A DNA stretch of 64,000 nucleotides from DASZVB01 sp035545855 (GTDB taxonomy: Bacteria; Myxococcota_A; Polyangia; Polyangiales; Polyangiaceae). The notes under the pieces were generated by a model. It did not search any database. It had not been told where the DNA came from and was given only the letters and a program-made list of their open reading frames with translations. The stretch covers positions 1-64,000 of the forward strand of contig DASZXK010000076.1 in the NCBI GenBank assembly GCA_035545855.1, given 5' to 3'. Below are positions 49,521 to 59,160 of the stretch, piece after piece; the first letter of the stretch is position 1; every line of letters begins with the position of its first letter. A program made the translations under genes and the position numbers.

Positions 49521-51887
49521 TCACGCGCGGCGGGCCCGGACGAGCACGGCGACCGGGATCAGCACGAGCACGTAGCAGAGCGCGCCGGTGAACAGCGTGA
49601 TGCGGAGGCCCCAGCGCTCGGCGAGCATCACCGCGACGCTGCTCGCGAGCACGCTCCCGACGCCGTTCATGCCCCAGAACCACGGCGCTTCGTCCGGGAG
49701 CGGGCGGGTCGCGAGCCGCATTCCGGCCGGGAAAGCGACCCCGAGGAGCGCGCCGAGGCCGGCGGTGATCGCGACCGAGTACGCGATGCGGACGGGGATC
49801 TCCCGCGGGAGCGCGAATGCCGCGAACGCCGGCGAGAGCGCGGCGAGCGCCGCGACGGCCGCCGCGAGGACGAGCGGGAAGACGTAGCACGCGGGCGCGC
49901 GATCCAGCGGAAGTCGATCGCTCGCGAGCGCGCCGAGGCCGGTGCCGCCGACGAGGCTCGTGACGACGACGACCAGGCTGTAGGCGGGCTGCCCGAGCAC
50001 CAGACCGAGCCGCTGGAGGAGCGCGACCTCCACGAGCATGAAGCCCACGCCGATGAGCAGGAAGTACGCGATGCCCGCCGAGAGGGTTCCCCCGGGCGCG
50101 CCGCGCGGTCTCGCTCGCCGGACGAGCGGCACGACGATGGCCGACGTCACGAGCGCGAGGGACGCGAGGAACGCGAGCACGAGCGTCCGCGTCGCGAGGA
50201 GGTTCCCCTCGATCGTCCCCATGTTCACGAGCCTCACCGTGCGCCACGCGGCCTCCACGGGGAGCACGTTGAAGAAGTACGGGCGGTCGTCCGTCGGCGG
50301 GCGATAGTCCGTGTCCCGGGTCAGCGTGACGCGATCGAGCTCCGCGCGCGAGGGCGCATCCAGCATTCGCTGGATCGCCGGATCCGTCACGGGCGTCTCG
50401 GGTCCGACCAGGAGAAAGCCGCGCTCGTCCGCGATGCCCTGAAGGCGCGCGACGTCGGCCGCGGAGAGCTCCGACTTCGACACGAGCACGGTGACGACGG
50501 CGGGCGTCGCGACGAACGCGACGTGACGCCGCGGGTGCGCGTACCCGGCGTCGAGGACGGTGCCCATCGCGAGGCTCGTGAGCCGCTCCGCCTCCTGCGC
50601 CCAGCGGGAGATCGTGAGCACGCCTTCCGGCTCGAGACGGTCGAGGAACGTGCGCCACGCCTCGACCGTGTAGAGGCCGTTCTCGCCGAGGGCGTGCGCG
50701 CCGGCGCCCGTCGCTGCCCACGTGTCCACGAGGGAAGCCTGGATGAGACGAAAGTGCTCGTTCGTCCGCGCCATGTAACTCCGGCCCTCGTCTTCCACGA
50801 GGCGCACGGACGGGTGCGTCGGGACGCCGGATTTCTTTCCGACCGGGCCGCGCAGGAGCTCCAGGATGCGCGAGTTGAACTCGATGCCGTAGACGGGGGC
50901 GTGGCCGGTCCGGAGCGCCGCCTGGAGGTCCCGCGTGCCGCCCACGCCGATGATCGCCGCGGCTCCGCCGGGGCGGAACTCCGCCGCGACGTCCGTCACG
51001 TCGCAGGCGATGAAGTCGAGGCCCGCCATGCTCTCCGGCGCTTCGTAGAGCGCGGTGCCCGCGCCGCCGTCGATCTCGATGACGTGCTGAGCGATCGGCG
51101 GAACGGTGCACTTGCTGCCGGTCCCCCACATCATGGCGGGCACCGTGCCGGCGTCCCACATGCGGATGCGCGAGTGGCTGTTCCAGAGCTCGAAGTCGTA
51201 CCGCTGGACGTCCTGGCGTCCCTTCACCCAGATCGGCTTCATCCCGTGAGTGGAGAGCGCGTTGGCGAGCGCGAGGCCGCACATCAGGACGAGGACGCGC
51301 TTCCCGGCGCGCTTCGCGGAGTCGTCCGTGCCGGCGGAGGCGAACGTGACCGACGCGACGGCCGCGACGACTCCGACCAGGAGGATGGACGTTTCCGCGC
51401 CGAACGCCCCGAGCGCGAGCGAGACGAGCGGCGCGCCCGCCGCGGCGCCCACGAGGTCCACGGCGTAGACGCGACCGACGGGCAGCCGCGTCCGCGTGAG
51501 CGCCGCCGCGACGACGATCCCCGCCGGGTAGAAGGGGAGCGCGATCGCCGCGGAGAACCCGAGGAAGAGCACGACCGTCGTGAACACGGGCGCCGTGGAG
51601 AGCGGCACTGCGAGCAGGAACGCGAGGCTCGGGGGGACGGCGAGGGAAAACCACCGCGCCGCGCGCGCGAGCGCCTCCGGGAGCTTCTCTTCCTCGTACT
51701 CGGACCCGCCGAGGTAGACGTGGAGGGCGCCCGCGGTGAGCCCGAAGAGACCCATCGCGATCACGAGGAAGGCGAGCGAGTACCAGGTGACGACGCTGAG
51801 GAGCCGCGTGAAGAGCACCTCGAGCGCGAGCGTGGCGGAGGTGACGAGCGCGAGTCCGACGAGGAGCGTCACCGAGCGGGATTTCAT
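49521..51887 (-). CDS. Membrane protein with spermidine-synthase-like domain
   Basis: 788 residues. The first 200 and last 200 residues have several membrane spans. Between them is a Rossmann methyltransferase-like domain with IIGVGGTRDLQ, YGIEFNSRILELL and the acidic residues of the polyamine-synthase fold. Homologues are usually called spermine/spermidine synthase-domain membrane proteins; aminopropyl transfer has not been shown for most of them. It overlaps the upstream glycosyltransferase by 4 bases, so they are co-translated and may work on the same envelope substrate. Confidence 0.8.
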   Translation of the reverse strand: MKSRSVTLLVGLALVTSATLALEVLFTRLLSVVTWYSLAFLVIAMGLFGLTAGALHVYLGGSEYEEEKLPEALARAARWFSLAVPPSLAFLLAVPLSTAPVFTTVVLFLGFSAAIALPFYPAGIVVAAALTRTRLPVGRVYAVDLVGAAAGAPLVSLALGAFGAETSILLVGVVAAVASVTFASAGTDDSAKRAGKRVLVLMCGLALANALSTHGMKPIWVKGRQDVQRYDFELWNSHSRIRMWDAGTVPAMMWGTGSKCTVPPIAQHVIEIDGGAGTALYEAPESMAGLDFIACDVTDVAAEFRPGGAAAIIGVGGTRDLQAALRTGHAPVYGIEFNSRILELLRGPVGKKSGVPTHPSVRLVEDEGRSYMARTNEHFRLIQASLVDTWAATGAGAHALGENGLYTVEAWRTFLDRLEPEGVLTISRWAQEAERLTSLAMGTVLDAGYAHPRRHVAFVATPAVVTVLVSKSELSAADVARLQGIADERGFLLVGPETPVTDPAIQRMLDAPSRAELDRVTLTRDTDYRPPTDDRPYFFNVLPVEAAWRTVRLVNMGTIEGNLLATRTLVLAFLASLALVTSAIVVPLVRRARPRGAPGGTLSAGIAYFLLIGVGFMLVEVALLQRLGLVLGQPAYSLVVVVTSLVGGTGLGALASDRLPLDRAPACYVFPLVLAAAVAALAALSPAFAAFALPREIPVRIAYSVAITAGLGALLGVAFPAGMRLATRPLPDEAPWFWGMNGVGSVLASSVAVMLAERWGLRITLFTGALCYVLVLIPVAVLVRARRA

Positions 51888-53431
51888 AGGCGGGGACCGG
51901 GCTTCGGCGGACGGCAGGGCGGCGGCGGAGCGAGGCGTCGAGACGTGCTCGCGGGCACGCCGAGGTGCGCGTCCGCCTGCCCGAGCGAGAACTTACGCCG
52001 ATAGACGGCGATGGGAAAGAGCTCGGAGGGCCAGCAGAGGTCGTAGCCGGGGAGCTCCACCGCCTCGAGCGAGGCGTAGAGCACGTAGACGTAGTCGGGT
52101 TTCTTCGAGCCGATGTACGCGAGGTCGAACTTGTCGTGGCCGAACTTCGCGTTCGGGGACACGTCGAGGTGCGCGATGTGGACGTCGTTCAGTCCCCACA
52201 TGTCGAGGATGCGGAGATGCCGCGCGTAGTACCCGACGTGGCCCACCGTCTCGGCCGCGACGAGGCTCCCGGGCGGGGCCTCGCGCTGGAAGAACTGGAG
52301 CACGCGGTCCATCGCGATGCGCGCCCGCGGGTCCACGTGCCCGAGGACGTCGCATCGCTCCGCGAACAGGTTCCCGAACACGTTCGTGAAGAGGGCGAGC
52401 GAGTACGCGGCGACGCGGGAGGGCGCGCGCCCCCCTCGGCCGAGGAAGCGGAGGAGCGTCGTCGAGGTGGCGACGAGCGGGAGCGGCAGGAGCGGAACGT
52501 AGAACCGGAACCAGAACGGGTGGTCTCCCCCGACGAGGAGGAGATAGACGAGGTACGTCCCGAGGAGCGCGTACCCGTGGAGCACGAACGGTCGCGCGGG
52601 GCCCCGTCGCTCGAGCTCGAGCACCCCGGGGAGCACGAGGAACCCGCCCGCGAGGAAGAACCCCGCGATGTGCGCCGCGCCGCGGAGCACCGTGCGGTGG
52701 CCGAAGATCACCTTCGCGTAGAACGTGTTCGGGAGGAGAAACCCGTAGTACGCGAAGCGAACCCCGACGTGGACCAGCACCACGAGCCCCACGATCAGGG
52801 CCACCGGCGCGAGCCGGCGGGCGCGTTCTCTCGGTGAACCCCGGGACGAGAGCATTTCCACCGTCGCGGCGACGGCGCAGGCGAGGGCGCCCTCGGGGCG
52901 CGTGAAGTAGGCGAGGGAGTACACGACGCCCGCGCGACGGACGAAGCGCGGGTCCTCCCGCCCGCGGACGAGGAGGAGCTGCCCGAGGAGCACCAGGAAA
53001 CCGAACGCCGCGGTCTCCATGCCGCTCGTCGCGGCGTTGTCGAACGAGGGGTTCGTCGCGAGGAGCAGCCCGGGAAGCGTCCAGGCGAGGCGGTTCCCCT
53101 CGGGGGCCGCCCGTCTCGCGACGTCGTGGAGCACGACGAGCGAGCCGAGCGAGAACGCGAGCGACAGCACGACGCTCGCGACGGCGAGGTCGATGCGGAG
53201 CCGCGCGAGCAGGGAAAGGACGAGGACCCACGAGAGATTCGTGTACCCCTCGACGCGCTCGCCCGGGTTCCAGGTGAGCCCGAGGCCGTTCGCGAAGTTC
53301 GCGGCGTACCGGAACGCGATGTACGCGTCGTCCACGAGGAGCCGCTGCCGGTCGAGCAGCGCGAGGAGCCCGAACACCACGACGAGGAGCGCGGGGACCA
53401 GGACGGCCCTGGCCCGTTCACGCACCGTCAT
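51884..53431 (-). CDS. Polytopic glycosyltransferase-like membrane protein
   Basis: 515 residues with about nine to ten membrane spans. The first outer loop has the motif DDAYIAFRYAANFANGLGLT, followed by WNPGERVEGYTNLSW, which matches C-class membrane glycosyltransferases such as mannosyl- and arabinosyl-transferases that use lipid-linked sugars. The Asp pair in DDAYI is the usual catalytic candidate. The gene leads the pair with the spermidine-synthase-like membrane protein. The sugar and acceptor are not known. Confidence 0.8.
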   Translation of the reverse strand: MTVRERARAVLVPALLVVVFGLLALLDRQRLLVDDAYIAFRYAANFANGLGLTWNPGERVEGYTNLSWVLVLSLLARLRIDLAVASVVLSLAFSLGSLVVLHDVARRAAPEGNRLAWTLPGLLLATNPSFDNAATSGMETAAFGFLVLLGQLLLVRGREDPRFVRRAGVVYSLAYFTRPEGALACAVAATVEMLSSRGSPRERARRLAPVALIVGLVVLVHVGVRFAYYGFLLPNTFYAKVIFGHRTVLRGAAHIAGFFLAGGFLVLPGVLELERRGPARPFVLHGYALLGTYLVYLLLVGGDHPFWFRFYVPLLPLPLVATSTTLLRFLGRGGRAPSRVAAYSLALFTNVFGNLFAERCDVLGHVDPRARIAMDRVLQFFQREAPPGSLVAAETVGHVGYYARHLRILDMWGLNDVHIAHLDVSPNAKFGHDKFDLAYIGSKKPDYVYVLYASLEAVELPGYDLCWPSELFPIAVYRRKFSLGQADAHLGVPASTSRRLAPPPPCRPPKPGPRL

Positions 53432-53491
53432 GAGAAGGCTCGCCGCGGCGAGGGGCCGGACCAGGACACTTCCCGGGAGCCTACAACGAAA

Positions 53492-56347
53492 TCAGTGCTC
53501 GTCCGCGCCGATGTCCGGGTTCGCGTCGCGTGCCGCGCCGTCCATGTCGAGGGCCGGCGCGCCCGTCGTCGTCCCCGCGCCGATGCACGGCGAGCCGTTC
53601 TGGATGTGCAGGTTCGTCGGGTACGTCACGAACAGCGGGTCACCCGAGATGACGCCCGAGACGGTCATGTCCGTGAGGGCGTTCACCGCCGCGGCCGTCC
53701 CGAGCGCGGTCGTCCCGGAGTCCAGGTAGAGCGTGGGTGCGCCCGTCGGGTCGAGGTCGTTGTGCTCGAAGATCCGCGGATCGGCGGCGGCGGCCGCTTC
53801 ACGGAAGTCGTACCGGGCCGTCGTGCAGCTCCCGGCGCGGAGGATGTCGTTCCGGAAGATGCCCCTGCCGGAGGTGGGCGGCGCGCCGGTGACGTCCAGG
53901 TCCACGGCGCCGCCCGTGCAGGCGACCCCGAGGCCCGCGCCGTCGATCGTGTTCGAGTGCACGTCGACCTCGTTCTGCCCCGCGGACGTGAGGACGCGCA
54001 TGCCCCAGCTCTGCGTCATCGTCGTGGCCGCGCCGACGCAACCGCCGCCCGAGATGAGGTTGTTCTGGAGGCGCGCGTAGGAGTCCTGCGCCCGCACGCC
54101 GATGGCGACGCCGCCGCAGCCGCCGGACACCTGATTGTCGTCCACGAACGTCCCCGCGCTCGAGAGCCAGATCCCGACGGTCTGGTTCCCGCCTCGACCC
54201 GTCACGACGTTCCCCGCGATGCGCATGCAGCCCCCGTCGTCACAGCGGATGCCGGCGGACACCGGCGGGAACCCGCCGCCGGACCCCTGGATGCTCGCGT
54301 TGCCGAGCACGACGCACCGGCTCGCCACGGTGCCGTTCGACGCGCAGTGGATGCCGTTCGGGCTCGCCGACTGGTTCTCCGCGCCGCCGACGATCCGGAC
54401 GTTCGAGTCGATGACCGGGTTGCACGCGCCGACCGCGCGGATGCCGTCCACGGCGTCGTTCGCGTTCGTGCCGCTCCCGGCGATCGCCTGGTTGTCCACG
54501 ATCCAGGGGGCCGCATCGTTGCAGTCCGTCATCCAGATGCCGACCGCGTTCGTGCCCGAGCCGCCCGCGAACACGTTGTTCTGTCGGATCACCACGCCCG
54601 TCGCGTCGTTCGAGATGCGGACGCCCGCGCCGTCGTCGCCGCCGTTGTTGCAGAGCGCGTTCTCGGAGACGTAGGAGCCGGCGGCGTCGTCGAGCAGGAT
54701 CGCGGCCGACGTGCCCGTCCCGCTCCCCCCCGTCCGGCCCATGATGGAGAAGTTTGCTCCGCCGTTGCACCCGACGGTGCAGTGGCCCGTCGAATCCAGC
54801 GTGCTGCAGTTCTGCTGCACGACGACGGAAGCTCCGACGGCGCGGACGCCGATCGTCTCGATGGAGCCGGCTCCGCCGGAGACGTGCGACCGGTAGACGG
54901 TCGCGGCGCCGCCGTTCACGACGTTCACGCCGTACGAACGGAGCGCGCCGTTCTGCGTGTTCGAGATGGTGACGTCGGAGACCACCGCGCCCTGCGCGCC
55001 GTCCACCGTGACCCCGGACGTCGTCGAGCCCTGGAAGCGCTCGACGGTGAACCCGTCCAGGATGGTGTGGAGCGTGATGGAGCTCGGGAACGTGACGCCC
55101 GCGGTCGTGCGGGGTCGGATGGTCGTCGTGGAGTTCGCGCACCGCGTCCAGTTCGTGGACTCGTACCGGCCGTACACGTGGACGCCGTTCGCCATCGTCA
55201 CCGTCGTCCCGGTCGCGTTCTGGTAGGTCGCGCTCTGGCCGCACGTCGCGCCGGAGGAGACGCAGACCCGCTTCTGGCCCGCGCCCACGGCGTAGTCGAT
55301 GGCCGCCTGGATGGTCTGGAACGGGTTCGCGAAGGTGCCGTCGGCGGTGCCGTCGTCGCCGTTCGGGTCCACCGGGACGCACGTGACGCAATCCTCGTCG
55401 ACGGCGCCGTCGCAGTCGTCGTCCACGCCGTTGCACGTCGGTCCGTCCACGGCCGTCGACGGCGTTCCCGGCGTACAAGTCCCGAGCTGTCCGGCGGTAC
55501 ACGAGCTCACGGTCTTCCGGCACGCGCCGGTTCCGCACGAGATCTGCGGGAGGCCGTCGTCCGGCTGCCCGTTGCAGTCGTCGTCCTCGGCGTTGCAGGC
55601 CTCGCCGCTCGGCGTGACCTCGCCGACGCAGGGGCCGTAGACGCCTGCCGTGCACGTCGAGACGCCCGCGCGGCACGTTCCGACCCCCGACGTGCCGAGC
55701 GCGCCCGAGTAGCAGCTCTTCCGATCCGTATCGTGGACCTGGCTCGCTCCGTCGTCGCAGTCCTGGCCCGCGCAGGACGCGCAGTTCACTCCGACGCCGT
55801 ACCCGTCGCCGTCCGCGTCCACGCAGTTCGGCACGGCGGCCTTCTGGCACGTCGTGTTCGGGCAGGCCCACTGCGCCGCGCAGGGCGCCGCGCCGTATTT
55901 CGTCACGCAGTCGCCGGGCGCCGAGCACTCGCCCGTCGTGCCGGAGCCGCCGGTGTTGTTCGCGCCACCGGTGTTGTTCGCGCCGCCGGTGTTGTTCGCG
56001 CCGCCGGTGCCCACGCTTCCGTCGGTGGGGATCCCGCCGTCCGGACCTGCGCCGCCGTTGCCGCTCCCGCCGTCACCCGCGCCGCCCGACCCCGCGTCCG
56101 TGCCCGATCCGGCTCCGCCTCCCGTGGACGGGTTCCCCGCGGCGCCGCCCGAGCCGCCTCCCATCGAGCCGGCGCTGCCTCCCGAGTTTCCGGAGCCGCC
56201 GCCCGTGCCGACGTTTCCGCCGCTGCCTGCGTCCTCGAAGTGGGGTGCCGAGAACGCGACGCCGTCCGAGCTTCCACAACCGACCAGCGGGGCTGCCAGA
56301 GAAGCCCACGCCAGGACCACCCATCTCGAGTGCGCGCCACGTTGCAT
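53492..56347 (-). CDS. MopE-like lipoprotein with right-handed beta-helix
   Basis: 951 residues from ATG 56347, with GGGAGG upstream. The lipobox LVGC is followed by a long Gly/Ser/Asn linker that contains an 18-base repeat encoding GANNTG. Next is a Cys-rich section with the motifs CNAEDDDCNGQPDDG and CNGVDDDCDGAVDED, the putative metal-binding repeats of MopE-like proteins. The C-terminal 550 residues have the repeating short strands of a parallel beta-helix (VSDVTISNTQNGALRSYGVN). Such proteins are secreted or surface-bound, and MopE relatives bind copper. Binding partner here not known. Confidence 0.85.
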   Translation of the reverse strand: MQRGAHSRWVVLAWASLAAPLVGCGSSDGVAFSAPHFEDAGSGGNVGTGGGSGNSGGSAGSMGGGSGGAAGNPSTGGGAGSGTDAGSGGAGDGGSGNGGAGPDGGIPTDGSVGTGGANNTGGANNTGGANNTGGSGTTGECSAPGDCVTKYGAAPCAAQWACPNTTCQKAAVPNCVDADGDGYGVGVNCASCAGQDCDDGASQVHDTDRKSCYSGALGTSGVGTCRAGVSTCTAGVYGPCVGEVTPSGEACNAEDDDCNGQPDDGLPQISCGTGACRKTVSSCTAGQLGTCTPGTPSTAVDGPTCNGVDDDCDGAVDEDCVTCVPVDPNGDDGTADGTFANPFQTIQAAIDYAVGAGQKRVCVSSGATCGQSATYQNATGTTVTMANGVHVYGRYESTNWTRCANSTTTIRPRTTAGVTFPSSITLHTILDGFTVERFQGSTTSGVTVDGAQGAVVSDVTISNTQNGALRSYGVNVVNGGAATVYRSHVSGGAGSIETIGVRAVGASVVVQQNCSTLDSTGHCTVGCNGGANFSIMGRTGGSGTGTSAAILLDDAAGSYVSENALCNNGGDDGAGVRISNDATGVVIRQNNVFAGGSGTNAVGIWMTDCNDAAPWIVDNQAIAGSGTNANDAVDGIRAVGACNPVIDSNVRIVGGAENQSASPNGIHCASNGTVASRCVVLGNASIQGSGGGFPPVSAGIRCDDGGCMRIAGNVVTGRGGNQTVGIWLSSAGTFVDDNQVSGGCGGVAIGVRAQDSYARLQNNLISGGGCVGAATTMTQSWGMRVLTSAGQNEVDVHSNTIDGAGLGVACTGGAVDLDVTGAPPTSGRGIFRNDILRAGSCTTARYDFREAAAAADPRIFEHNDLDPTGAPTLYLDSGTTALGTAAAVNALTDMTVSGVISGDPLFVTYPTNLHIQNGSPCIGAGTTTGAPALDMDGAARDANPDIGADEH
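55950..56003. repeat. Three 18-base tandem repeats inside the lipoprotein gene
   Basis: The unit CCGGTGTTGTTCGCGCCG occurs three times in succession with one base difference. On the coding strand it encodes GANNTG three times, as part of the flexible linker. It is coding sequence and not a CRISPR array. Confidence 0.8.
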
Positions 56348-56754
56348 CGACGAACCTCCCGGGGAACTCGGAGCGAGGGTCGCAACTCTTGCAAGACGCG
56401 CACCCGCGACACAGCGGTGTCCGCCCCTCTCGCGATCGGCTCGAGAACGCCTGGAACCCCGATTTCCTCGCGGGTTCGCGCGCACGGTTCCCTACATTCG
56501 TGCTGCGAAACGGACGCCCCGGATCCGCAAAAATTTACGAGCGGCAACGCGCTACCGTCCCCTCGCCGTGCTCGCGGGGCCATGGAGCGGCAGGACCAAT
56601 CGGGGGCATTGGTTTGTATACAAACTATCCGGTGCGGAGAGACTCCCCCCGGCTGCCGCGTTTCACCATGCGGCTCCGAGGTCCTCGGCTTCGTTCGCGG
56701 TCCGAGGACCTCTCCCGCTGCCGCCCTGGTCCACGCCGCCTTCGCCGTCCGCCT
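56348..56754. repeat. Intergenic region with third copy of the dispersed repeat and palindrome
   Basis: No gene is seen in these 407 bases. The core GCTCGCGGGG ... GGACCAATCGGGG is at 56570-56606. The 14-base palindrome GTTTGTATACAAAC is at 56612-56625 and runs into the 19-base sequence also found at 43251-43269 (here 56616-56634). A GGTCCTCGG/CCGAGGACC hairpin follows near 56680-56710. The first 200 bases hold nothing recognised. Confidence 0.6.
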
Positions 56755-57336
56755 TCACTTGTCGAGCTCGAACTGGACGTCGAGCGTCACGATGTCGCCG
56801 ACGAGGACGCCGCCCTTGTCGAGCGTCTTGTTCCAGTTCAGCCCGAAGTCGTGGCGGTTCACCTTGCCGGCGACCTTCACTCCGCGGACCTGCTTTCCCC
56901 AGGGGTTCTGGATCGCGTCACTCGCCTCGACGTCCAGCACGACGGACTTCGTCACGTCGCGGATCGTGAGATCCCCCGTGACCTTGTACTTGTTCTTCCC
57001 GACCTTCGAAATCTTCGTCGACTTGAACGTGATCGTCGGGAATTTCGCGACGTCGAAGAAGTCGGGGCTCTTCAGGTGCTTGTCCCGATCTGCGTTCGCG
57101 GTGTCGACGGAGCCGGCCTGGATCGTGATCTCGACGACGCTCTTCGTCGGGTCCTTGTCGTCGATGTCGACCTTGCCCTTCACGTCGTGGAAGCGGCCTT
57201 CCACGTCGCTCACCACCATGTGCGGAACCGTGAACCCGACGCGCGTGTGGGCGGCGTCGATGGCCCACTCCTCGGCGTGGACGAGGTTCGCGAAGAGAGC
57301 GAGGGCGGGGACCAGGAGAAGCGAGCGTGCGTGCAT
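56755..57336 (-). CDS. YceI-family lipid-binding protein
   Basis: 193 residues from ATG 57336, with GGAGG upstream. A signal peptide ends near LVHAEE. The mature sequence (WAIDAAHTRVGFTVPHMVVS, HLKSPDFFDVAKFPTITFKS, VNRHDFGLNWNKTL) is a textbook YceI beta-barrel that binds a polyisoprenoid or similar lipid. The length is usual. It is divergent from a LysR regulator, and an inverted repeat lies 21-38 bases upstream of the start. Confidence 0.92.
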   Translation of the reverse strand: MHARSLLLVPALALFANLVHAEEWAIDAAHTRVGFTVPHMVVSDVEGRFHDVKGKVDIDDKDPTKSVVEITIQAGSVDTANADRDKHLKSPDFFDVAKFPTITFKSTKISKVGKNKYKVTGDLTIRDVTKSVVLDVEASDAIQNPWGKQVRGVKVAGKVNRHDFGLNWNKTLDKGGVLVGDIVTLDVQFELDK

Positions 57337-57356
57337 GTCGAAAAATCCTCCAGCGA

Positions 57357-57374
57357 GCGACCGACCTCGGTCGC
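57357..57374. promoter_or_regulatory. Inverted repeat between yceI-like and lysR-like genes
   Basis: GCGACCGA and TCGGTCGC are perfect 8-base arms with a 2-base centre. It lies in the 118-base space between the divergent genes, close to the yceI-like start. It may be an operator for the LysR protein, or an mRNA hairpin. LysR sites often follow T-N11-A, which this does not exactly show. Confidence 0.4.
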
Positions 57375-57454
57375 GACGTCCCCGAGCCATGGAGCCCTCC
57401 CCGCCGGGCGGCAAGGTTGCCGACCGGAACATCATTGTGTACTTCTGGTTGACG

Positions 57455-58378
57455 ATGATCCGAGACGTCCGGGGGCTCCTCGCGTTCGCCGCGGTGGTCG
57501 AGTCGAAGAGCTTCTCCGGTGCGGCCAGTCGCCTCGGGGTCACCAAGAGCGCGGTCTCCAAGCTGGTCCGCGGCCTGGAAGCGGAGCTCTCCGTGCAGCT
57601 CCTCGTGCGGACGACGCGGCGTCTCGCGCTCACCGAGGTCGGTGAACGCGTTTACGAATCGTGTGCACGCCTCGTCCAGGATCTCGAAGGTGCGGAGCAG
57701 GCCGTCGCGACTCACCGCTCGGTCGTGATCGGGCATCTCCGGATCACCGCGCCCGTCGTCGTCGGTCGGGACTACGTGCTCCCGCTCCTCGCGGAGTTCC
57801 TCTCCTTGCATCCTCAGGTCACCGCCGAGCTGGATCTGTCCGACGGCTACGTGGACTTGCTCGAGCGCCGCATGGACCTCGCAGTCCGAGCAGGAAGGAC
57901 GTTCGTGGACTCGACGCTCGTCACGCGTCGGCTGGCGGACGCGCGCTTCCTCGTTTGCGGCGCGCCCAAGTACCTCGCCAGGCGGGGCACGCCGAAGGTC
58001 CCGACGGACCTCGGCGCGCATGATTTCGTCCTCCACGGCGGCGCGCTCGAACCCGCCCGGCTCACCTTTCACAAGGGAAGGAGCACGACCACCGTCGCGC
58101 TCCACGGGCGGCTCGCGTGCAGCGACGGGGCAGCCACGGTGGAAGCAGCGGTGCAGGGGTTCGGTCTGGTGGTGGCGCCCGAATTCGAATTCGGCGATCA
58201 CGTCTCGAAGAAGCGCCTCGTCGTCCTGTTCCCCGACTTCCGTCTCGAGCGACTCACGCTGAGCGCCGTCTTGCCGCCGCATCGCCACGCGCCCACGAAG
58301 GTGCGGGCGTTCGTCGACTTCGTCGCCTCGCGGTGGCAGCACCCGCCCTGGTTGACCTCGCAATTCGACCGAAGATGA
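57455..58378 (+). CDS. LysR-family transcriptional regulator
   Basis: 307 residues from ATG 57455. The N-terminal helix-turn-helix is plain (FAAVVESKSFSGAASRLGVT, then KSAVSKLVRGLEAELSVQLL). The effector-binding domain follows from about residue 90 (HLRITAPVVVGRDYVLPLLA). It belongs to the CrgA/aliphatic-type branch by appearance. It is divergent from the YceI-like gene and very probably controls it. No hint about the effector is seen. Confidence 0.92.
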   Translation: MIRDVRGLLAFAAVVESKSFSGAASRLGVTKSAVSKLVRGLEAELSVQLLVRTTRRLALTEVGERVYESCARLVQDLEGAEQAVATHRSVVIGHLRITAPVVVGRDYVLPLLAEFLSLHPQVTAELDLSDGYVDLLERRMDLAVRAGRTFVDSTLVTRRLADARFLVCGAPKYLARRGTPKVPTDLGAHDFVLHGGALEPARLTFHKGRSTTTVALHGRLACSDGAATVEAAVQGFGLVVAPEFEFGDHVSKKRLVVLFPDFRLERLTLSAVLPPHRHAPTKVRAFVDFVASRWQHPPWLTSQFDRR

Positions 58379-58526
58379 AAAATTGTGCTCCGGGTGCGTC
58401 AGCCGGGGCATCAGGGCACCAAGTGGGCCACCGATGACGACGTTTGGCCTCTGCCGCGCCGGCCCCGGGTTCGGTACACTTTGGCCTGCGATTCGGATTC
58501 CACTTCGTCCCCGCTGGGAGGTTCCT

Positions 58527-59099
58527 TTGTCGAACGTTGCGGTCAGGTTCACGCTCCTCACACTCTCTGTCGGCCTCACGCTCGGCGGTTGCGGCGGTTC
58601 GGATTCGGTGACCGGCAACGGCGGGGGTCAGCAGCAGACCTGCGGCGACGGCGGGCCCTGCTACGGAAGCGGCAGCACCACCGGGTCCGCGGGCCAGGGT
58701 TTCGGCAACTTCGGCAACTTCGGCGGCCAGGGCAACACCGGGAACACCGTGAACAACGGCGGCGTCGGCAACGGCAACACCGGCAACAACGGTGGCACCG
58801 GCAACTCGGGCAACACGACCGGCGGCACCGGCGGTCCTCCTCCGGGCCCCAACTGCGGCAACGGCGCGATCGACGCCGGCGAGGACTGCGACGCCGGAAA
58901 TCTCGGCGGAAATACCTGCGGGAGCGCCAGCATGGGCTCGATGCCCTCGGGCGTCCTCGGGTGCGCCTCGAACTGCACGTTCGACCTCACCGGCTGCCAC
59001 GGCAACGGCCAGGGCGGCGGCACGGGTGGTGCGCAGGGGACCGGCGGACGTGGCGGCGGCACCGGTGGTCGCAACGGCGCCGGCGGCGCGGGACCCTGA
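58527..59099 (+). CDS. Gly/Asn-rich small lipoprotein
   Basis: 190 residues from TTG 58527, chosen because GGGAGG lies 5 bases upstream; the longer frame from 58383 lacks a convincing start. The lipobox TLGGC gives mature CGGSDSVTGNGG. A Gly/Asn/Thr-rich linker of about 70 residues precedes a small Cys-rich domain (CGNGAIDAGEDCDAGNLGGN), which is a DUF4215-like repeat. A Gly-rich tail ends the protein. Function is unknown; it belongs to the surface lipoproteins typical of this group. Confidence 0.7.
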   Translation: MSNVAVRFTLLTLSVGLTLGGCGGSDSVTGNGGGQQQTCGDGGPCYGSGSTTGSAGQGFGNFGNFGGQGNTGNTVNNGGVGNGNTGNNGGTGNSGNTTGGTGGPPPGPNCGNGAIDAGEDCDAGNLGGNTCGSASMGSMPSGVLGCASNCTFDLTGCHGNGQGGGTGGAQGTGGRGGGTGGRNGAGGAGP

Positions 59100-59160
59100 G
59101 CTCGCGAGAGAGCGCGAGAGAAACCCCCCTCGCGCTCGCCTCGGAGCTCCGAGGACAACG

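Noticed and set aside
48655..51654. Minus-strand frame of 999 codons
   Set aside because: Alternative frame of the spermidine-synthase-like gene; composition is Arg/Pro-rich as expected for a shadow in GC-rich DNA.
55950..56003. Possible CRISPR-like repeats
   Set aside because: Direct 18-base repeats without spacers, in frame inside a coding linker; no cas genes present.
53126..58378. Plus-strand frame of 1750 codons
   Set aside because: Most of it is the antisense of the beta-helix lipoprotein gene and of the YceI gene; only the last 307 codons (LysR) are real.
58700..58830. Repetitive Gly/Asn codons as noncoding repeat
   Set aside because: They encode the flexible linker of a lipoprotein.
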